A stretch of 64,000 bases of DNA from Hyperoodon ampullatus (GCA_949752795.1 OX457056.1:201749654-201813653), one strand, 5' to 3'. Shown: positions 11,150-22,194, counted from the stretch's first letter. A program made the numbers and translations. The notes: generated from the sequence alone by a model not told the origin.

Positions 11150-12180
11150 CAGTGAGTGCTGGAATGATCAGGGGAGGCTTTGTGTAAGAACTGGGATGTG
11201 ATCTTGGCCTTAAAGGATGAGTAAGATTTAAGTGAAGATAAAGAAGAGAGTCCTTCCAAGCAGAGAGAATGGTGTGAATGAAGATATGAAGGTGAGACTA
11301 AACAAGGTATTTTTATGGGCTACTGAGTTTGTTTGGTGGAAGCAAAGAGTAGTGATAGAAAACAAATTTGGACTGAGTGGAGGAAGCTAGATTATCAAAG
11401 CCTGAAAAATCCAGAGAGGACTTTAGACTTAGTCTGTGAGGTAATAGGGAACCACAGAAATTCTTGAGAAGGTAACTAACATGATGAAAGGACTCAAAGC
11501 AAGTACTACCTGATAAATATTTGAGGTATGAATGAATTAATCAGCAGTCTCAGGCTGGACAAAGAAGTTTCACCAAAAATCAAAGACCTCCCATGTACCA
11601 GATACTGCCCTGTGGATTCAATGATGCACAAAAACATACTCTTTATTTTCCAGAGCTCTGGTGGGTGAGTCAGACATTGAAGAAATAATCACATAAATAA
11701 ATGTAAAATTATAAAAGTAGTTAGTCCAACCAGGCAGGTGTTCCTGATGCTATGAGCACATGAGGTTTAGGAGGCAAGGCAAGGCAAGGCTGTTCTGAGG
11801 AAGTAACATCTGAGTTGATATTGGAAGGATGAGAAGGAGTTGAATAGGTGAAAAGAAAAGGGAAAAGCATTTCAGACAGAGCAAGCAACATGCCCGAAGC
11901 CCTGTGGCTTGCAGAGGAGGCCTGGAGAGTCCCAGGAGTAGAAAGGTCCTTAGGAAGGTCGTTGTGGCTGGATCTCAGGGCGTGCAGAGAACGTAATAGG
12001 AGGATGGGAGGTCAACAGAGGCCAGGCTATGCCAGAGCCCACGAGGCTTTAGGAAGATTTGGCGCCTTCATCCTAGAAGAATGGGGAGCCATTGACAGAG
12101 CTGTGACATGATAGGAGATTTGGGGCCTTTATCCTAGAAGAGTGGGGAGCCATTGACAGAGCTGTGACATGATCGGATCA
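11150..12180 (+). mobile_element. Ancient interspersed repeat, two related segments
   Basis: Segments near 11150-11510 and 11750-12180 share the order of a common mammalian repeat: GATCTTGGCCTTAAAGGATG, then a purine-rich middle, then ACATGATGAAAGGACTC or GACATGATCGGATC at the end. The same family seems to recur at 46.8-47.9 kb. The family name is uncertain. A 62-bp unit within the second segment is duplicated in tandem. Confidence 0.45.
12051..12173. repeat. 62-bp tandem duplication inside the old repeat
   Basis: Units at 12051-12112 and 12113-12173 are nearly identical. Both contain GGGGAGCCATTGACAGAGCT followed by GTGACATGAT and differ by a few substitutions and one base of length, so the duplication is not very recent. 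Confidence 0.9.
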
Positions 12181-12184
12181 GTGT

Positions 12185-12232
12185 TTTTTTTTAAAAAAAA
12201 GAAAAAAGAATAAAGAAAAGAAAGAAAATCAA
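12185..12232. repeat. A-rich low-complexity tract
   Basis: Short T run followed by AAAAG/AAAGAAAG units. Confidence 0.8.
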
Positions 12233-13269
12233 GCATTTTGGTACATGTGAGGAGGACAGGCTGATTTTGAGTGGCTCTCTCTGAGGCAGACCCAGAACCC
12301 TCCAGGCCCTAGGTGATTGGGAGGCTTGTCTAAGGAGAGCTGCAGGAGGCTGAGACAGGCCTGGGGTGGTGGTGAAGGAGCAGCAAGGGGGAGGCAGTGA
12401 CCATAAGGATCAAACAGAGGATAAGTCCAGGAGGGGCCAAAGGACGCCTGCATGACTGGGGGCAGGGCGACATGGAGAGGACCCAGGAGCCGGTTCCTGC
12501 AGGTCAGTGAGGAGAGGAGAGAGGCCAGAGCTTGGCTGAAGTCACCCTCAGAGGCAGAAAGCTGCTGCAGTGACTAAGTTTGCCCAGGAGAGGGCTCCAC
12601 CTTGGGAAAATGGCTGAGTCTCCATGACTCGGAGGATCTCTGAGGTTCCCTAAAGAAAAGCCGTCCAAGGGCAGGGCCGTGGGGGACCCCTGCCACAGGT
12701 GAGGAAAGGGAGCCAGGGACGGTGGTTGAGAGCTGGCTAGCCGGATGGTGATAGTCGAGCAAAGACACCACGTTAGAGGCAAGAAGGGGACCAGGAAGAG
12801 CACAGAGTCACAGAGGCCAGGATTCATGAGTGGAGACAGAGAGGTGGCCCCAAGCAGTGTGGGTGATCAGCAAGCCTGGGGGCCTCTGGGAGCCCCGGGC
12901 TTTCTAGTCCTCAGAGGGCAGAGGCTGTTGTGTTTTGGGTTCTGCTTTCTCCTAGATGTGAATGGGGACAGGAAGTGGTGGTAGAGGGCAGGTGGAAGCG
13001 GGGAGAACATTGACCAGGACCATAAGAGTAGAGCTGACCTGAAGTGAGACTTCCACATCTTACCCACCTCCTCACCCCTCTTTCCTTCCTAAGGCTCCCT
13101 GGGCTGCAGAAAAACAGGGAAACTGAGGAGAAATTTTCTCTCTAAAAGGAGCCAGACTTTAGGTGGGGGGAGGAAGAAAAGGAAACCTGAACAAGAACCA
13201 CATGATTCTTGTCAAGATTTTTAAGAAGATGCAGAGTAAGGTAAGTGTGGGGAATTCAAAGCTTGGGTG
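12233..13269. other. Unique sequence, no gene recognised
   Basis: Purine-rich on the plus strand with mirrored open frames on both strands and no recognisable protein. The part to about 12.8 kb may be a further decayed portion of the preceding old repeat. Confidence 0.4.
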
Positions 13270-13400
13270 CCCGTGCATGCATGCACACACGTACATATGC
13301 TCGCTCAGACACTTGCACACTCATCACACATACTCACCCATGCTCAAACACACATTCCCTCCCCCTACTTCCCCGCCACACACACAGGAGGGCCCCAGGC
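13270..13400. repeat. CA-rich degenerate tract
   Basis: Repeated CACAC, CATGCATGCACAC and CTCAC words with interruptions, as in an old dinucleotide microsatellite. Confidence 0.6.
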
Positions 13401-14544
13401 AGCTGAGGTGTGTGTCACGAGCACCCCCTAGCACAAGTGAAAGCCTCCATAGTGTGTGGTGTGTGTGTTGTTGAAAGTGAAAGATACAGTCAGATGGGTG
13501 ATGGGGGCAGGTAGGGACGGGGGATATCCCAAGATGTAATGTGTGTTTCTCAGGGGATGACTGTAATGATGTGTGCATTCACTCATTTCTTCATTCATTC
13601 AGTCATTCACTCAACAAGGTGATGAGGGAGCCACCATGTTCCCCAAGCAGTGTGCTTGCTTAATACTGAACCGCAGCTGCTAGTCCTGCTCATAGTCTAA
13701 TGGGCTTCAGAGAAGACAGGCCTCAGGACACAGGCAGTAAATGCCATGATGAGGGTGTGCAGCGTGTTATAGGAACCAGGAAGAGGAGAGCTGACCCAGA
13801 ACATTTCCAGAGAATGTACCTTAGTGGGGTGAATATAGACGCTGGTCAGGGGAGTGTCACCAGGATGTGAGCTGCATGTCCACAGGTCGGAATGTGTTTT
13901 GGTGGGTATGTGGATTGGGAGGTGTAGGGTATAATATGTGCATGTATATATGGCAATGTGTGTGTGTGGGAAGGTGTGAGGTGCGTATCGTTATCAGAAT
14001 TATCAGAGCAAACCAGCTCTTTATTACATATATAATTTCCCTACATCCCATTGGGTCCCTCTGTGCAGGGGAGGTGGAGTGGAACTAAAGCAAACAGGGG
14101 ATTTAGCAACTTCGAGGGGCTGCGGCAGAGCTTCAAGTGCTGCTGATGGATGGTGTTGGCAGGCAGGGGAGGGGAGTGGGTGTCCAGCAATGAAGAGAGA
14201 ATGGAGGAGGGGGTGGAGGGGAGTTCTAGCAGAGAAGAAGAGGGTGTTGGGGGAAGGGGAGTCAGCCATCTAGGAGGGTGGGAGACTGAGGCAATGTTGA
14301 CTGGATTGGGGACAGGGACCAGTGCCTGGTGCCTGCCTTTAGGGAGGAGGTCTGGGGACAAGTCCAGGGACTGGCAGTTCCCTGCAGTAACCTGGGGGAA
14401 GAGAATAGATGGGAGACGGAATGCCCAGCCCAGCCCAGTCCTGCTTGGGGAGGGGTGGTCCCGGCCTAAGGGCCTGGCTGCCCAGCATCCTCCCTTTTAG
14501 AGGAATTTCCTGCATCTTATATGTGGAATATGGCCTGGAGAGTT
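13401..14544. other. Unique sequence with short TG tracts
   Basis: Contains an ATTCATTCA-type stretch near 13580 and a TGTGTGTGTGGG tract near 13957. The purine-rich part at 14.1-14.4 kb yields long frames with no recognisable domain. Confidence 0.4.
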
Positions 14545-14733
14545 AGTGGAAAGAAGAAGTTATTCAACACTGGGTTAAAAATCTCAGCTTTGTGGTAGGA
14601 CCTTGGGTAAGTTATTTCTCAGAGTGGTGTAATAATTGGGGTAATAATATTTACCTTGTAGGGTAGTGGCGATGATTAGTATAACATATAAAAACTCTGG
14701 CACCTAGTAAGCACTCAATGAATGATGGCTTTT
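14545..14733 (+). mobile_element. MIR SINE
   Basis: Sense-oriented MIR with ACCTTGGGTAAGTTATTTCT, a GGGGTAATAATATTTACCTT segment and the 3-prime end CACCTAGTAAGCACTCAATG. A younger SINE inserted at its 3-prime end. Confidence 0.8.
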
Positions 14734-14910
14734 TAAAAAAATATTTATTGTTTTATTCGGCTGCGCTGGGTCTTAGTTGCCACACACAAGATCTTTAGTT
14801 GTGGCATGTGGGATCTAGTTCCCTGACCAAGGATCAAACCCAGGCCCCCTGAATTGCGAGCGTGGAGTCTTAGCCACTGGACCACCAGGGAAGTCCCAAT
14901 GATGGTTTTT
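14721..14910 (-). mobile_element. Short CHR-type SINE inserted at a MIR end
   Basis: Minus-strand head GGGACTTCCCTGGTGGTCCA, ending in an AT-rich tail. The target-site duplication AATGATGG.TTTTT at 14721-14734 and 14898-14910 is partly MIR sequence. Confidence 0.88.
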
Positions 14911-15279
14911 TATTAAAGATGTTGGATTTGTTTGTAGAACTGAGTCATCTACATGCCAATCAATGTAAACCTCTCTTACTTTTTAAGGTTCAAACACAAC
15001 TGCCTTCTGTACTTAAGCCTCTGAGCTGAGCCAGGCATATGGGGACAGCCCCTTCTCCCTGCTCTGGGGCTGAGTGTTTCTGAGTAAGAGTGTCGATTTC
15101 TCTGCTTGCCCCTTCAAGCATGTTTCTATCACCAGTTTCTTTTTTCTTCCCTCTTTTACTTAATTTTTTCCCTGCTTAGCCAAATAATCCATGCTCATTG
15201 CAGAAAGTAAGTGTAAAGAAACAAGAGAAAGAAAACCTTTAATCCCACCATTGGAAGCAATTATACAAATCACTAACGT
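14911..15279. other. Unassigned sequence, possibly old repeat debris
   Basis: The part from about 15175 (CATGCTCATTGCAGAAAGTA, then AATCCCACCATTGGAAGC) resembles a widespread ancient mammalian repeat that I cannot name. No gene seen. Confidence 0.35.
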
Positions 15280-15455
15280 TAGTCCGGAGCTACTATATAT
15301 CAGGCCTTATTCCAGTTGCTTTGGACGCTTTATTTCATTTCATCTTCACAATAACTCTGGGAAACAGGCACTATTATTATCCCCACAGACCTAGAAGGAG
15401 TCAAGGCACAGAAAGTAACTTGCTCAAGATCACACAGCTGGTAAGTGATATATGC
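15280..15455 (-). mobile_element. MIR SINE fragment
   Basis: Antisense MIR features: ACTATTATTATCCCCACAGA, GGCACAGAAAGTAACTTGC and CAAGATCACACAGCTGGTAA in that order. Confidence 0.85.
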
Positions 15456-15961
15456 AAACTCAGGCAAACTACACTTTCCTTCTATTCTTTTCAGTTTTCT
15501 GAGGACTTTCCTGCTGTCTTAGTTGAGACAGACTCAACTAAGACTTCACTTTACAAATGTTTCTTACTCATCTTCTCTATCCCTGGCACAGTGCTGGGCT
15601 CTGCTGGAAGGCAGGAGACAGGCACAGAAGAACACTTTTCCAGGCCCAGCTTCCAGCAGTCCTGCGGGGCAAAAACCAGAGCTCAGTGTTCTGGGCCCAG
15701 TGGTGAAGAAATGCAGAAGCAGCAGCAGCAGATGCCCCAATGGGGGCTTGGGGAGGAACCTGTCTCCCTGAGGACTCCACCCTCAGCTGAGTCATCTCCT
15801 CATGCCTGCTTCTCCTGACTCCCATCACTGCACCATGGCTCCTCCTGGGGCATGGCCCTGCCACCCAAAGGGACTGGAGCCCAGGATCCCACAGCCCTTG
15901 GGTCTGTAGCAGGCCCACAGGCTGCCTCACAGGGACACCGTGCCTCTTTCCCCTCCATTCA
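15456..15961. other. Unique sequence, no gene recognised
   Basis: Contains a short AGC-rich (CAG)n stretch near 15717. Overlapping frames on both strands lack a recognisable product. Confidence 0.4.
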
Positions 15962-16367
15962 GCCAATCCACTTGCGGCCAGATGAATCTTATTTAAGCAC
16001 ACTCCATTAAGCCCCTGTACTGCTCAAACACTGTGGCGCCCATTTAGGTACAAACTTCTCAGCTGGCACTCAGGGAGGGTCTTGCTGATCTAATCCAAAC
16101 TGCCTCTGCAGGCTTCTTCCTCCTCCCCACCCTTCACACAAGAGCATCCCAACTGGAAAATGCCTTTTTTGTCAACAGCTCTTTCCTTCTCTACCTACCA
16201 ATGTTCCATCTTTTCTTCAAGTCCCATAATAAATGCCTCTTCTTACAAAACCTTTCCTGCTCGCCTCCCTAAGCATGATGACCACCGGGTCTACCTCTTC
16301 CTTTGAGTTCCATAGTCCTTTTTACTCCTCTCAAGACATCAATCTTAGGCTGCCTCATAGCATAATT
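15962..16367 (+). mobile_element. L2 LINE fragment
   Basis: The sense L2 3-prime coding region is visible in diverged form: CCTGTACTGCTCAAACA, ATCTAATCCAAACTGCCTC, TTTTCTTCAAGTCCCATAAT and AAAACCTTTCCTGCTCGCC. It has no open frame and abuts an antisense L1. Confidence 0.65.
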
Positions 16368-17045
16368 ATTTTTAATTGAAGTATAACTTATATACAGTCA
16401 AGTGTAGTAATCTTAAGTGAATTTTATATGAATTTTTACATACACACACCCAAGCAAATACACACACGCGTAACCTCTAAGATCAAGATATAGCACATTT
16501 CTAGCACTCCAAAGGGATCCTTTGTGCCCCATTCCCCAGTACCTCCTATTCTAACTTCTATCATCCTAGAATAATTTTGCTTGTTATGAAACCTTATTTA
16601 ACTGAATCGTACAGTATAAACTCTTTTGTGTCCAGCTTATTTTGTGCAACATTATATCTGTGAGGTTCATCTACATCCGTGCATATTTCAGTAGTCTATT
16701 CTTTTTCCTTGCTTTGTAGTATTCCACTATATGACTATGTCAAATTTATTTACCTGTTCTCTTGTGGATGGACATTTGGGTCGTCCCCATTCAGGACTAT
16801 TATAAAATCAGCTGCTGTGAACATTCTTGTACATGACTTTTGGTGGGCGTATTTATTTCTCATGGGCATATACGCGGGAGTAGGTTTGCAGAGTTGTAGG
16901 ATATACATAGCTTCAGTAGATACTGCCCAACATTAATCCAAAGTGATTTTACCAACTTACACTCCCAACAATGTGTGTGAGTTCTAGTTGCTCCAGTATT
17001 GTCAACCTTTTTAATTATAGCCATTCAGGCAGGTGTTATAGTTCT
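16368..17045 (-). mobile_element. Ancient L1 3-prime end, antisense
   Basis: Starts with TTTTTAATTGAAGTATAACT (reverse of the L1 3-prime UTR), continues through CTTTGTAGTATTCCACTATA and GGATGGACATTTGGGTCGTC (reverse of ORF2) and ends near GCCATTCAGGCAGGTG. The 85-codon frame at 16679 is the wrong strand of a dead ORF2. Confidence 0.8.
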
Positions 17046-17049
17046 TTAT

Positions 17050-17190
17050 ATTTCAAATAATAGTAATCATATTTACCATCTATTGATCAGATGTGACACT
17101 AGGAACAACTCTAGAAAGCTGGTATTATTGTCTCCATTTTACAAGTGGGCTCCAAGCTGCTTATAAGTTGAACAAAATGACATGGATGAT
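17050..17190 (-). mobile_element. MIR SINE fragment
   Basis: Antisense MIR core GGTATTATTGTCTCCATTTT followed by ACAAGTGGGCTCCAAG. Highly diverged. Confidence 0.6.
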
Positions 17191-17549
17191 ATATAGTAGA
17201 ACAAGAATACAAATGCAAAACTACTTGACACCAAAGTCCCTGTTTGTCCAAATACATCACGTTGCTTCTCTCCTGCCACATAGTAGAGAGCAAGATTCTT
17301 GTCTTATTCCTCTTGAGATGTTCTATATTGCCTAAGTAAGAGCTTAATAAGGAATTGTTAAATTAAAGGAATTGATATCCGGAAGAGGCTGAGCTTGGAA
17401 GCAGACGTCACAAAGGAGGGAGCTCTTTCATCAGGGCAGACCCATCTAGGTGTTCTAAATTCCAATGACTGACTAGACTCTGTTAGAACCTGACAAGCTG
17501 CCCTTGGAGTCAGGAGACCTGGTTCCTTAATAAAAAAGAAAGAGAGATG
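17191..17549. other. Unassigned sequence
   Basis: No exon or repeat recognised. It ends in the A-rich target used by the next SINE. Confidence 0.4.
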
Positions 17550-17742
17550 GGACTTCCCTGGTGGTCCAGTGGCTAAGACTCTGCACTCCCAATGCAGGGG
17601 ACCCAGCTTCGATCCCTGGTCCGGGAACTAGATCCTAAATGCATGCTGCAACTGAGAGCCCGCATGCCGCCACGAAGATCCCTGTGGTACGGCTGAGACC
17701 CAGCGCAGCCAAAATAAGTGAATAAATAAATAAATATGTTAA
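17550..17742 (+). mobile_element. Short CHR-type SINE
   Basis: Head GGACTTCCCTGGTGGTCCAG and B-box-like GCTTCGATCCCTGGTCC, ending CAGCGCAGCCAAAATAAG with an AATAAATAAA tail. The left flank AAAAAAGAAAGAGAG and right flank AAAAAAGAAAGAAAG look like the target duplication. The right flank then expanded into a microsatellite. Confidence 0.9.
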
Positions 17743-17749
17743 AAAAGAA

Positions 17750-17765
17750 AGAAAGGAAGGAAGGA

Positions 17766-17797
<32 letters not shown>

Positions 17798-17813
17798 AGG
17801 AAGGAAGGAAGGG
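17750..17813. repeat. Compound (GGAA)n(GGCA)n(GGAA)n microsatellite
   Basis: About three GGAA units, about eight GGCA units and about four GGAA units directly follow the SINE tail. It is probably polymorphic in length. It generates a proline/alanine/cysteine-repetitive frame on the minus strand that is not a gene. Confidence 0.95.
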
Positions 17814-17839
17814 AAAACCACTACCTTTAATCAGCTTGG

Positions 17840-17945
17840 GCCACAGTTTCCTCATCTATAAAATGGAGATAATAATACTGCTCTGGCTAATGAGAGAACA
17901 AGAGGCAGTGCTTTGTCATTTGTAAATTGCAGTGTTAAAAACTGA
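17840..17945 (+). mobile_element. MIR SINE fragment
   Basis: The sense MIR core CAGTTTCCTCATCTATAAAA is followed by GGAGATAATAATACTGC. Confidence 0.8.
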
Positions 17946-17984
17946 TAGAATTTTTAAACCATAGCCAACATTTATGGGGCTTTA

Positions 17985-18118
17985 TAAAATATATGGATTC
18001 CAGGGACCCAACCATGGAAAGACAGATTGGCTTGATCCAGGGTGGAGCCTGGGCATGTACATTTTTTAAGAGCCTTTCTGCATGACTCCAAGGCTTGACT
18101 AAGGATGAAAACTGCTAG
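17985..18118. mobile_element. MER20-like hAT fossil, partial
   Basis: GGAGCCTGGGCATGTACATT followed by TTTTAAGAGCCTTTCTGCATGA and an end near GATGAAAACTGCTAGG resembles one half of a MER20/MER5-type element. It is diverged and the left end is unclear. Confidence 0.45.
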
Positions 18119-18320
18119 GGTAAATATATGTATTATTATCATTATCCTTAAAGTATTATCCTCATTGTTGTTATCTTTTGGGGGTGGAAATGGGGAGATG
18201 CCTTTCAGAGGAGTCTTCTGTAAAGCACGGAGATCCTTTGTAAGTCCTTAGATGAAGAACACTGCCAATGTCTTTATACCCTGGCCATCTCCAGCCTGGA
18301 GTCTTAGAGACAGGTTTGTG

Positions 18321-18358
18321 AGTAGGTGTGTGTGTATATATAGTTGTGTGTGTGTTTT
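18321..18358. repeat. (TG)n / (TA)n simple repeat
   Basis: Interrupted GTGTGTGTATATATAG and GTGTGTGTGT runs. Confidence 0.85.
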
Positions 18359-19639
18359 CAAGAATACGTGCCTGGAAAGGGCAGTGAGAAGAAAGCGAAT
18401 CATGGGGTTTCTATATTGAGAGGAGGGCACTGGGGGCAGGAAGAACAAGCAGTCGAGTTCTCGGGGGCTCAGGCCCATGGACTTTTATCCTTAAGAAACA
18501 AGCAAAAATCACCCCTGGCTTGGCTCCTGGAGGAGCATGGCTGTTCCTGTCACCCTGATTTGGCCACAGATGGGGTCTGAGTTCACCACAGTGTCAGCCC
18601 TGCCTGCCCCTGACTGCTGAGCTAGGGTGGCCTGGAATCTGGCCTGGAATACAGCAGCCATCCCTTTTCCTGTTAGACGTCTGCATATCCTGGGCACCCA
18701 GGATATTGTCCATCCCTGAGAGGTCAGAGAGGGTCAGAGCAGGGTGAAGATACCTCATCTATTCCCCTCCTGCCCAGGGCCCTTAGTCCCACTGAGCAGC
18801 TCCCTGTCCAAGGTCAGGAGTCCATGTTCTGGTTCTCTTCCACTATTTATACTCAGGAGAGGGACCCTGGGAACACTATGGGCTCAAGTTACTGCCCCTG
18901 CTTGTCCTGGGGTGGGAGGGAGTAGAGGTCCCGCTAAACCTCAGAAAAGGATGTGGGAGAGAAAAGAGGGAATAAAACAGAGGGCAGGATTAGTGAAGTG
19001 GCTTCAAGAACTAATAGTGCATTTACCAACATCTCCTCCTCTGACTCCCATCCAGAGGGAACCTGGCCACAGCCCTGAGGCAGGCTGTCCAGCTCCCAGC
19101 CACCTCTTAGGGATCCCAAGGCTGGAAAGAGGCAGGTGGTCTCTCAGATGATGGAGACAACCCCTCTTCTCTTACACCCCAATCTCTGGAAATGAAACCC
19201 CATATCTCAGCCCCTCCTGTGCAGTGCAGGCCCTTCCCCAGAGCTACGCAGCTTCCAAGTAGCAAGTGGGAGGTACAGTATTAGGCGGTGTTTTGGGATC
19301 CTGCCCCCACCCCAGCTTCCAGCCACGGGGATACAGCCCTGGCCACCTTCAGTAGTTTCTTTCAGCCTGTCCCCATCCCATGCCCTCCTATCTCCCAGGC
19401 CTCCTCCCCAGAAGCTGACCTGGAGCTGGATTCCCAAATAAACAGTAACTAATTGGATTAGGAGCTGATAATATCGTTGAACTTTCTTAATGTCTGCTGG
19501 CTGTCTTTCCACCACACTGAGGCTTAATTGTATGGGGTGGGTGGTGGGTGGGGGACTTCCAGGAGTGAAATGTGACCCCTGTTAACCTCAGATAAAATGG
19601 GCTCAGTGTCTTCCCAACTGCCTGTCATCCCCCATGGAG
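18359..19639. other. Unique sequence, no gene recognised
   Basis: Contains several open frames up to about 135 codons (18744-19151) with no recognisable domain or codon regularity. No repeat identified. Confidence 0.45.
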
Positions 19640-20075
19640 CAGGAACACACACATGCTCCCACTCTCATCAAATAATTACACAGATGATACACACATGCAT
19701 AGGCATGCATGCAGAGATGAAAAACACCCAGAGCCACATAGGCATCTCACCCAAATCCACACATGATTTTGAACATGGATCATACATGTACACAAGTCAT
19801 ACTCAACTGCTACACATGCAACATCACATATATGATAGACAAGTATATGCACATACACAGATACACAGTCACAGAATGCAAGCACAGAGATACATCTAGG
19901 CAAATATAATTACATACCTGATGCAAATACATAATAGATTAATAGATGTACTCATGAATGCACACAGGTACACACGCATACACTGACGTGTACATATACA
20001 CATGATGCTGAAATGAGCATGCACAATACATAACACGTGTCCACATACGTGCATACCGTGCACATACCTTGCCCT
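19640..20075. repeat. Long degenerate CACATA-rich tract
   Basis: About 430 bp dominated by ACACAT, CATACA, ATGCATGC and CACATG words, i.e. alternating purine-pyrimidine sequence, with no long perfect repeat. It reads like an old, heavily mutated CA/TA microsatellite. The frames across it translate to histidine- or cysteine-rich nonsense. Confidence 0.7.
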
Positions 20076-20504
20076 GGACAAGACAGCCCCTGCCCCGCTC
20101 CGCATAGGTAGTCTGGCGCACCCCACACCCCCATCTCTTTCACAATCTCTGCTGCTTCCACTTTCTACTTGTTCCTGGCTGTGTTTCTGGGGCCCTGAGT
20201 TTATGCGTCTCTTGGAGCCCGGCCCCGCCTATCTGAGTGTCTCCATCTCTCCGTACCTCTGGGGCCCTGCCTCTACGTGGATCTCTCTCATTCTGGGATG
20301 CTGAAGTTGAAAAGGGCCTGGCTAGCAGAGTGGCGGGGAGGGCATGAATAGAGAAGAGATTAGAAGAGGAGGGTAGGAGCTGGGGACCAGAGAGGGTGGA
20401 GAAGAGGGTCGGGGGAGAGGACCCAGAAAGAGGGGAGCGGCGAGGGAAGGGGGGCGAGGGGCGGGGGAGGGGCGCGTGCCTGCGCACAGCAGATGTTGCC
20501 GCTC

Positions 20505-20640
20505 CTCGGTAGGAGCTGTTAATGTAAGTGGAGTTTGTGCGGTGGTAATTAGGAGGGCCCTCATTACCCTGGCGGAGACGGCTGAGAGCCGATAAAGCCG
20601 AGGGGGAGAGGGGCCGACATCAGGGTAATGGGGGAGCAGG
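20505..20640. promoter_or_regulatory. Candidate conserved element with a 10-bp inverted repeat
   Basis: AT-rich words inside GC-rich sequence: TGTTAATG, a TAATTA core in GGTAATTAGG, and CATTACCCTG at 20562-20571 paired with its exact inverse CAGGGTAATG at 20621-20630. The arms are 49 bp apart around a GATAAAGCC word. This looks like constrained regulatory DNA, but no alignment was possible. Confidence 0.35.
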
Positions 20641-20740
20641 GCCATTGAGGAGCTGGAGCCGAGCCGGGACCGCTCCGCGCGCAGCTGGAGCCCGGCGAGG
20701 CGGGGCGCGGCCCGGGCCTGCAGCCCCGGGAAGAGCAGGG

Positions 20741-20850
20741 GTGAGAGCGGCGAGGGGTGAGAGCGGCGAGGGGTGAGAGCGGCGAGGGGTGAGAGCGGCG
20801 AGGGGTGAGAGCGGCGAGGGGTGAGAGCGGCGAGGGGTGCGAGCGGCAGG
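20741..20850. repeat. 16-bp GC-rich minisatellite, six units
   Basis: Six identical consecutive copies of GTGAGAGCGGCGAGGG from 20741 to 20836, then a diverged seventh starting GTGCGAGCGG. Perfect identity implies recent expansion or homogenisation. It lies within the CpG island and is the reason for the long minus-strand frames, which translate to repeated Ser-Pro-Leu-Ala-Arg-type peptides. Confidence 0.97.
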
Positions 20851-20990
20851 CTCTGCTCTGGCCTTCGTGCCGCCGCGCGGGAGAGGGTGCCCCCGAGCGC
20901 GAGGTGCGAGGGCTGGAGCTGCCTTTCTGCAAGGGGAAGGTGGTGAGGAGGGTTCCAGGCCGGCGTGCCCGCCTCGAGTGCAGCCTTGGG

Positions 20991-22194
20991 TGGCGACATC
21001 CCCAGAGGCCTCTGCACCTATATTCAGAGACCCCTGGTGGCCAGACAGCGGTGGGGCTTGAGAGTGGGGATATGAAAGGACACCCTCCTCCTCCTCTAGT
21101 GCCTCCCCTCCCCCTGCCCCAGAGCCTGGGGATCTAGAACAGTAATCCAGAGTGACCAAGACATGGACTCTAGAATAGAATAGCTAGGACGACAGTTAAC
21201 GCCCAGATGGAAGGTTCCAGAATGTTAGGTCACAGGCTGGAGGAGACCAGCACTCAGGGGTGGAGTATAAACCCTAACTCTTGCCTCCTTGGGGTAGGGG
21301 GGAGGCCAGTCCCCCTTCTTCCCCTCACAGATCCTCTTTCCCTCCCTCCCACCCTCCTGCAACCCTAGGGGAGGGACCCAAGCAGTAAGAATGCTGAAAG
21401 CGGAGTCCTAGCATCTCTGAGCACCTTGCTCAGACAGGGAGGGAGACAGGGAGACCAGTGAAAGCCGAGCACCTGCAGCTCTGCTCCCCAGCCAGGAACC
21501 CAGGAGACCCTCCCAGACCTCCAAATTGGGGTCCAGGGTGGTGAGCCCATTTTGCTATTTACCTTCCTCATCCTGGGTTTCCAGGATGAGCCCCCAGTGC
21601 TTTTCAGACTAAGGAGTGAGCAAGCCAGTCTTCTCAGCTGACTGAGAGCCATCTCTACAGAACAGGCCAAGTCCCCCTCTCCTCCTGCTCCCCTGGCCCT
21701 AGGCCAGACAACCCTGGGAAGACGTCCAGGAGGCAAGGAATCTGCCGCCGTGGTAGGGAGAGGGGACTTGTGGGGATCTTTGCAACCTCACTTCCTCCGT
21801 TGGAGGGCCCATCATCCCCTTTTTAAATCCCTTCTTCACACAGCCCCTACCTGCAGCTGCTTTCAGAAGCTCTGGGTCACTGACTCCTGCCATTCTGGTT
21901 TGCCGACTTCCCAAGGACTACATAAAGTCCGCCCCCGCCACGCGCCCCCATTATGGTAAGCGTGGAACAGAGAGGGGGCTTCATTTCCTTCAGGCTTTGA
22001 GGAAGGGAAAGTCCTGCCACTACCTACCCCAGAAGTAACCACATCTCCCAGAGAACTAACGGGGATGTGGTATCTCTGAATAGACCAGGGCTGAGGGGAG
22101 ATCCCCCGGATGCTCCTCCCTTCTTCAGCAGCGTGGCAGAGCAGGGGTTAACAGGGAGAGGCTGCAAGGCTGGAGCAGGCGGTGGCTCCCGCCT
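20991..22194. other. Unique sequence, no gene recognised
   Basis: Falls from CpG-rich to average composition. The frames at 21365-21914 have no recognisable product. No repeat identified. Confidence 0.45.

Larger units (their letters stand above)
20440..20990. promoter_or_regulatory. CpG island
   Basis: Dense CpG dinucleotides and high GC, with the first part (to about 20.65 kb) interleaved with AT words such as TGTTAATGTAAG and GGTAATTAGG. It includes a 16-bp tandem repeat. CpG islands usually mark promoters of genes or noncoding RNAs, or poised regulatory elements. No first exon or start codon can be recognised, so the transcript, if any, is unknown. Confidence 0.7.

Noticed and set aside
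16679..16936. 85-codon plus-strand frame
   Set aside because: It is the reverse strand of a dead L1 ORF2 3-prime region.
19640..20075. Possible CRISPR-like or satellite array
   Set aside because: There are no regular repeat units or spacers. It is a degenerate CA/TA-rich tract.
20621..20632. CAGGGTAAT word resembling part of a homing endonuclease site
   Set aside because: Only half of such a site is present, which is expected by chance. The paired inverted repeat is the better explanation.
20322..21017. 231-codon minus-strand open frame with repeats
   Set aside because: The repetitive peptide is simply the 16-bp minisatellite translated. Equally long frames exist in the other minus registers.
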